Assembly: GCA_028023455.1 (NCBI GenBank)
Contig: JAQFVV010000020.1
Span: 10,339,092 to 10,403,091 of the forward strand
Direction: 5' to 3'
From: Epiperipatus broadwayi
Lineage: Eukaryota > Onychophora > Udeonychophora > Euonychophora > Peripatidae
DNA length: 64,000 nucleotides
Shown: positions 59,001 through 64,000 of the stretch, piece after piece
Layout: each line of letters opens with the position of its first letter
How positions within the stretch are numbered: the first letter of the stretch is position 1
Notes under the pieces: model-generated
The model's input: the letters and a program-made list of their open reading frames with translations, nothing else
Told to the model about the DNA's origin: nothing
The model's database searches: none
Translations under genes and position numbers: made by a program

Positions 59001-59136
59001 TATCTTGATTATTTTTACATCATAATTTAATTATATTTATCTTTGAATTATCATGTAAAAATGGTTTAAATTAATAGGTTGGGAGGGGGGGTTGCAAATA
59101 AATGCAATATTTTAATACATATTTTTGTCTTAATAG
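56065..59136. other. Intron sequence with GC-richer islands of unknown origin
   Basis: Three patches stand out from the AT-rich background: about 57035-57215, 58030-58380 and 58770-58975. The last holds an open + strand frame (58721-59008) whose middle reads ELETECNLRYVIRKVLNHGV and IWDFAIPPWSALLSLPGFW; I do not recognise it. Its codon-like composition could mean a worn mobile-element gene or an unrecognised exon. The 58040-58237 + frame and 57035-57223 - frame are likewise unassigned. The remainder shows nothing. Confidence 0.35.
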
Positions 59137-59812
59137 GCACTGGCCAAAAACCTGCAGCAGCTAGTGGAGGATCTGCTGAAGGATCTTCAACTTCTAAATC
59201 TAGTAAAGGAGATGAAAATAAATCAAAAGCTAAAGCTACGAAGCGACCAGATACTAGTACAGCAGACAAAGGTGCTAGTGCTGCTAAAAATGTTAGTAAA
59301 GATACAAAACCTAAAAGTGAAGATGCAAAAAAACCCAAAGTTGCAAAAGATAGTAAAGTTGGAGACAAATCAAAAGATAGCAAAACTAAATCGAGTAGTG
59401 AAAGTAAAGTAGATAGTGGTAAGGCCAAATCCCAATCTACAGCAAGTGGTCCAAAGCCTAGTTCAGGTGCTGGAAAAGATAGTGCACCCAAGAAAAAACC
59501 CCGTGTTGATAAACTTGGTGCTGTACAGTTGAAGGTAGGTGCCCATTACCTCAAGGCCAGTGCTGGTCGGGGTAAACCTGTGGCTGGTAAGTTTGAGAAG
59601 AAAAGACACATGAAAGGCAAGCCAAAAGTGGAAGTTGCAAAAACTGTCAGATACAAGAAAGTTGCATTAGGTGCTAAAAAATCTGTTTTAGGAGGAGCAA
59701 GACATTATCGGAGAAGAAAAATCAGAACATCAGTTCATTTTGAAGTTCCACCATCATTAAAATTGCCTCGATGTCCAAAATACCCAAGAAAAAGCGTACC
59801 AAGAAGAAATAG
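59137..59812 (+). CDS. RPL23A: 60S ribosomal protein uL23 (RPL23A), coding exon 2, with long basic extension
   Basis: The exon continues exon 1 in phase and encodes residues 10-234 plus two bases of codon 235; GTTTGAG follows as donor. Residues from about 187 on (AKKSVLGGARHYRRRKIRTS at 189-208, LPRCPKYPRKSVPRRN to 234) match the N-terminal part of the conserved RPL23A core. The conserved C-terminal rRNA-binding region (about 85-90 residues) is not in the window. Residues 10-185 are rich in Lys, Ser, Ala, Asp and Pro, of low complexity, with AKKPKVAKDSK and APKKKPRVDK repeats of the histone H1-tail kind and possible nuclear targeting. Human RPL23A has fewer than 40 residues before KIRTS; here there are 203. 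Drosophila RpL23A is known to have an H1-like extension, so this could be a shared or parallel trait. There is no frameshift, so the gene is probably functional. Confidence 0.88.
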
Positions 59813-61240
59813 GTTTGAGATTTTTTTTCATCTAGCTAATTATATAATTGCATGTGTTCAAAAATTGTTACATATATGTATATAAAATGCTAATATCTGG
59901 TACAATCACTGTTAAAGTTATAATAATGTATATTTTTATATCTATATCAAAAATGGAAATTAATGAAGTCCATTATGCTGGTTTTTTTATATAAATTATA
60001 ATAAATATTAAGAATATATACAACAGCTATATATATATATTGTTTAAATATAAACTTTAAACTCTTAGTATTTTTTACATTAATATCTAGAATGGCAGAT
60101 TATCAAAATGTAATTATATATATATTAATAATAATTATACATAAAAAGCCTTATTCTGCACATGATTTTGTGCCCTTTTAAAGTGGTCGGCATCTATTTA
60201 AAATTTGACCAATTATTGCAGAGATGGAAATAAAATAATTCTATTGATGCACTATATTGTGTTTTCTGAAAATAAGACAGGGTGTTATATTTTGCTCCAA
60301 AGACACTGCAAGGCTTATTTTCAGGGAATATTTTTTTATGTACAAAAATTATCTTTATTCAAATACTTTTATAGAAAACTTAAATATTTTTAATTCCCAG
60401 TGCTTTTTGCATTCATTTTATCTGGTGATTAGAATATTCCGTTTAAATTTACCATTAAATCAAGTGTTAATTGAAGATTTGTGAGAGAGGAGTGGTAACA
60501 AAAATGATTATAGTTAAGAATAGTTTGTCCACATAAAAGCAATAAAATACACAAAAATTCAGAAAATGTTTCTGTATTTCACATGTGCACATTAAGTATT
60601 TCCGTTACAATGTAAGGCATATTGAATTAAGATGATTCGTATGACAATCATACATTATTAGGTATGCAAATTGTAAGCACTACAAATTACTTGTAATAAC
60701 TCTGCTTGGTATTCTTAAAAACTTATTTAGGAGAAAGATTGATGATTTTAAGTTGAGCTAAAGTTTGATTATTAAAATCACTTCATTATTTTAATAAAGT
60801 CTCTGGGGGGGAGGGGGTAAGAAATCAAACTACCATACTGAAATTTTAAATCTAAGAACTAAATGTAAATAAAATAAGTATATTATAAATTGTTTGATAT
60901 ACTGGCTTGTGATAAATGTTTTCTCTATGTGGTTAGAATTACGTTTGTTGAAAATAGTTGACTGAGAAATACAAAAGAACCATATAATTTGTATTACTAT
61001 TTATTTAAAACAATCTCAATTATATTCCTTATTTTTATATTCATTGCTTTATAATTTAATCTTCCATTGTATGTTTCAATGGGCAAACGAAAGTCATCTA
61101 TGAGCTGCCTGTCGATCATATTTGGAGTAGGGCTTACACTATAAGCATCCTCAAAAATCATGCTAGGGCTTATTTTCCGGGAAACAAGGGTAGTTGTTGA
61201 AATAAAAATTGATGATCCTGTCAAATAATGATAGTTATAC

Positions 61241-61406
61241 ATTATATTGGGTTGAGTGATTACAAAAATGCATATAGTATATTTCATTTTCATATTTTAT
61301 TATTTGATGAAATTTTATGTAAAATTATATTGGGTTGAGTGATTACAAAAATGCATATAGTATATTTCATTTTCATATTTTATTATTTGATGAAATTTTA
61401 TGTAAA
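61241..61406. repeat. Near-perfect 83-bp tandem duplication
   Basis: ATTATATTGGGTTGAGTGAT begins both units (61241 and 61324) and the units are identical or almost so up to GAAATTTTATGTAAA. The lack of divergence indicates a recent event. Confidence 0.85.
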
Positions 61407-61464
61407 CATTGAAAGAACTTTTGATTCTTTTTCCATTTTTTTATGTATGTGTAATTATTGGTTT

Positions 61465-62781
61465 GGTAGTTGTCGAAGAGCCACCATATCCCACTGAATG
61501 GCGCCGTTTTCACGCTAAAACACATAAAAATGCCGTTTCCGCGGCTGACACGTTCGAACCCGCGTTTTGCTATAATACAACTATTTTTGTTGTGCTACAG
61601 ATTGCAGGTCGCGTCGCAGTACAGCATGTATGTTGCATAGCAGCAAATACATTTTCCGAATTCGCACAGTTTATAAAATGGTAACGGCTTGGGGAGAGGG
61701 TGTGTTTTTTTTAATTGGATGGAAATGTTGTTTTCATGGATTTTTTTTTATTTTAAAGTATTGAAATGTTCAGATTTTGTAAAGTAATAATTAACAGACT
61801 TTTTACACCGTAGTGTATTGAAGTTTTAAGTAGTAAATGTTGACGAGATATATGTATAAAGTGAGTTGGAATTAGGTAACGCATCAAGTAACGTACTGTT
61901 CGTAACATTCCACGAGACATTTTAAGATTGTACCGTGTGTATATTTTTGAAATAAAAAAGAGCGTTAACACAAAAATATCCAGTAAGAAAAGTACAATTG
62001 TACACTGTTTTTTTTAAATGTCATAAAAAGCATATATTATAAACATTTTATATATATATTTGTCGTTGTTTAAAAAAGTTTTATTTTCTTTTTTTTCTCC
62101 GACTACTGTTATACTTTGTTGAATATAGTTTACGTTTATTATCATTTATTTTATAGATGTTAGTAAAAAAAAATATTTACAAAAATACGATTTTGATATT
62201 TTTTATTTTAGCATTACAAACAACAGAACACTAACCCTAAACCTAACTGTAACAACTTTTATTTTTAGTTGTCATTCTATTTGAAATAAAAAATAGTGGT
62301 AATATCTGTTTGTAAAAAAAAAAAATTAAAACAAAGACTAAAAAAGTAAAAAATAGCGATAACACAATAATATCTGTTTCTCTGTAGAAATAAAATGTAA
62401 AAGGAAGAGTAAGAAATTTTACTTTTTATTCCGATTATGAGTTTTTAAACAACAAAAAAAAAAAGCCGTAACCCCAGTAAAAAAATCTCCGATAGAAAAT
62501 TGATTTTTCTAATAAAAAGCAAACTAAAAAAGACGAATCAAATTGTAATTTGTTTATTTTATTTTACATTTATTATTATCATTTAATTTGTATACGTTAA
62601 TAAAAAATAATATTTAAAATTAAATAATATTTAAAAAAGACGATTTTCTTTTGTTTTTATTTTCGCATTACAAAAAACATCAAAATGATTATAATTAACG
62701 GCCCGGGAATGATCATAGTTTATAGTTTAAGCGTGAAAACTGCGCCATCGAGTGGGATACGGTAGCTATTCGATGACAACC
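61465..62781 (-). mobile_element. GGT-type DNA transposon, copy 2 (1317 bp)
   Basis: Same family as 17285-18538 in opposite orientation. Left end GGTAGTTGTCGAAGAGCCAC, complement of the right end GGTTGTCATCGAATAGCTAC; both continue (A/G)TATCCCACT..ATGGCGC.GTTTTCACGCT. A perfect 8-bp target duplication ATTGGTTT flanks it (61457-61464 and 62782-62789). Interior landmarks of copy 1 are present in reverse order: TTCGAACCCGCGTTTT..CTATAATACAAC, GATTGCAGGTCGCGTCGCAG, TTTATAAAATGGTAACGGCT, an (A)ACCCTAAACCTAAC block (about 62232-62247) and GTAAAAAATAGCGATAACAC. The + strand ORF at 61409-61684 overlaps the left end and is not a gene. Confidence 0.88.
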
Positions 62782-64000
62782 ATTGGTTTTGATGTAGCAT
62801 TGATAATGTAATATAATCATAATGAAAATATTAAAATTTTAAATGATTTTTGCATATCTAGATTTGCTAATGATTATCGATAAAAGTTTATTATAGTAAT
62901 TTTTTTTTATTTATAAATAGATATTTTGCACTTTTTCTCATGAAAATTTCTACTTATTAATAGTTATAGTATTTGAACAAGGTTGTTGAATAATCAATTC
63001 CTTGTATTTATAAACTTTGTCGTAATTTTCATAAGCTTTTATTTCACCTCTGTCTTTTGAATAGTTAAAACAATGACAAAAAGAGGACTTCTTGACTTTT
63101 ATCAACAAAAATCAATATTGGCTATCTAATGATTATTTAGAATATGTTCAGCAATATAATTTACCGATATTAATATAGTTGACAATTGTATTTTCACAAA
63201 ATTTTGATTCAACATTTATTTATTTGTTGATAAAGAATTTGGAAATGACTTCACATATCAAAACATTTGCATTGATAATTTTATTCACAGAAAACATTGT
63301 TACAGAAATAGATAGATCAGATTGGAAAAGTATGAAACCTGTACATTAAAATGATTAACTTATTGAGTGGGTTTTTTTTTTACATTTGCAGTAAAAGATT
63401 TTGTCCAAAATGTAATAATTTTTCAGTCTTAAAAAAGTTTTTTTAATATACATCCGTTTTTTTCTAATCCAATGATATTGATTGACAGAAAAAAAACGTT
63501 TTTATTTTCCTCATCAAAACTAAAAGCAGAAATTATGCAGGCGACTGATATATGTGGCAATATGTTTAAGGGTATGTGAATGTTTTTTTTTTTTAATAGT
63601 TATTAATGGTCTGTCTTATGATAAGTGCATTTTGTGGATGTACTACTTAAAGTATTTACTGTTGCTGCTTGGTATTATTGCAGAATTTGATTTAGCTGTA
63701 GTATATCACAAGTTTACTGTCAATAGTTATTCTATTTATGTTAGCGGAATCAGTATAATTGAAATTTTAAGTTATCCTGAATTTAGAATTATGTTTTCTT
63801 CTTCTTTTTTTTTTAAATATATTTAATCTTCATTAATCATGAAATATATTCCTCAGAAATAAAGTTTAAAAAATTCCACTTAAAGAATAAATGTTAAATG
63901 CTGGCACAAATATGCAAAAATAAACCATGAATATTTTTATAATAAAAGTGTTAAACTATTCCATATTTGAGTCATTTTCATTTCCAGATCAATCACACAG

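Larger units (their letters stand above)
45541..59136 (+). other. RPL23A intron 1, about 13.6 kb, filled with repeats
   Basis: Bounded by a GT donor and AG acceptor with compatible phases. It contains family B repeats, a GGT-type transposon, a family A deletion derivative, a hAT MITE with a tandem duplication, and a SINE, all listed separately. Between these, 45830-46020, 46120-47270, 50840-51360, 51450-52840 and 53520-55950 are plain AT-rich DNA with nothing recognised. At about 46026-46075 CAGTCATGGCGAACCATTTT followed by GGCACGTGTGC resembles the end of a worn hAT-type MITE, without a partner end. Confidence 0.65.
59813..64000 (+). other. RPL23A intron 2 (to the window end)
   Basis: Starts with the GTTTGAG donor. 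No segment encoding the expected continuation (about 87 residues, beginning near a (L/M)D.Y.II(K) motif) was found. It contains the 83-bp tandem duplication and a GGT-type transposon; the rest (59880-61200 and 62790-63960) is AT-rich with nothing recognised. The final TCATTTTCATTTCCAG is a plausible splice acceptor, but the 13 bases that follow do not read as the expected protein in the required phase. Confidence 0.55.

Noticed and set aside
59066-59491. 141-codon minus-strand ORF opposite RPL23A exon 2
   Set aside because: It is the antisense shadow of the Lys/Ser/Ala-rich extension; the plus frame has splice sites and a conserved core.
63988-64000. Start of RPL23A exon 3 after TCATTTTCATTTCCAG
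   Set aside because: In the required phase the bases give S-I-T-Q rather than the conserved continuation; one other frame gives I-N-H-T, which resembles (L/M)D(H/A)Y but does not fit the phase. Too short to decide.

Overview
The window is AT-rich (roughly 70% or more by eye) nuclear DNA of an invertebrate animal. It has spliceosomal introns, tRNA-derived SINEs, a LINE, Penelope-like elements, hAT/mariner-type MITEs and one host gene. I cannot name the species. Nothing prokaryotic is present: no operons, no dense coding, no CRISPR. Most of the open reading frames seen on translation are chance ORFs in AT-rich DNA or lie inside repeats.

Host gene. The only convincing host gene is a ribosomal protein uL23 (RPL23A) gene on the + strand. 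A 28-nt first coding exon (45513-45540) sits behind a pyrimidine (TOP-like) start. A first intron of about 13.6 kb full of repeats follows, then a 676-nt second exon (59137-59812). The conserved C-terminal part is not in the window (3' truncated by the window end). The predicted protein carries an unusual N-terminal Lys/Ser/Ala-rich extension of about 165 residues, reminiscent of the histone H1-like extension known on Drosophila RpL23A.

Repeats, left to right. 0-5 kb: two small tRNA-derived SINEs, a diverged tandem array (2323-3215) and a foldback element (3279-4147). 5-14 kb: hammerhead-bearing repeats at 5.1-5.45, 6.2-6.5, 7.5-8.0, 10.7-11.0 and 13.55-13.74 kb, a mariner-like MITE at 9.55-9.80 kb, and a nearly perfect 0.94-kb palindrome (11575-12515). 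15-19 kb: two SINEs and a 1.25-kb DNA transposon with perfect 8-bp target duplications (17285-18538). 19-23 kb: featureless AT-rich DNA. 22.9-26.8 kb: two Penelope-like remnants with GIY-YIG endonuclease. 29.2-32.7 kb: a degenerate LINE interrupted by another copy of the 8-bp-TSD transposon. 35.0-35.4 kb: a palindrome with opposed hammerheads. 36.4 kb: a tRNA-Lys primer-binding site. 39.6-41.5 kb: nested ribozyme repeats. 45.5-64 kb: the RPL23A gene with many insertions in its introns.

Main discovery-type signal. At least two sequence-unrelated dispersed repeat families (called A and B here) contain type I hammerhead self-cleaving ribozyme motifs (CUGANGA ... GAAA ... NUH with complementary stem I). 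Family A has a stem III ACUAGU or ACC/GGU, and family B an AUACGUAU palindrome; such minimal, self-complementary stem III is typical of hammerheads that act as dimers. Several copies occur as large head-to-head palindromes carrying the ribozyme in both arms. Dead copies have repeatedly lost the same two CpG sites of the catalytic core. A second family-level signal is a non-autonomous DNA transposon (termini GGT...ACC, 8-bp TSD, internal TTAGGG-like block) present four times, twice nested inside older repeats.

All structures were found by reading; no alignment or folding program was run.
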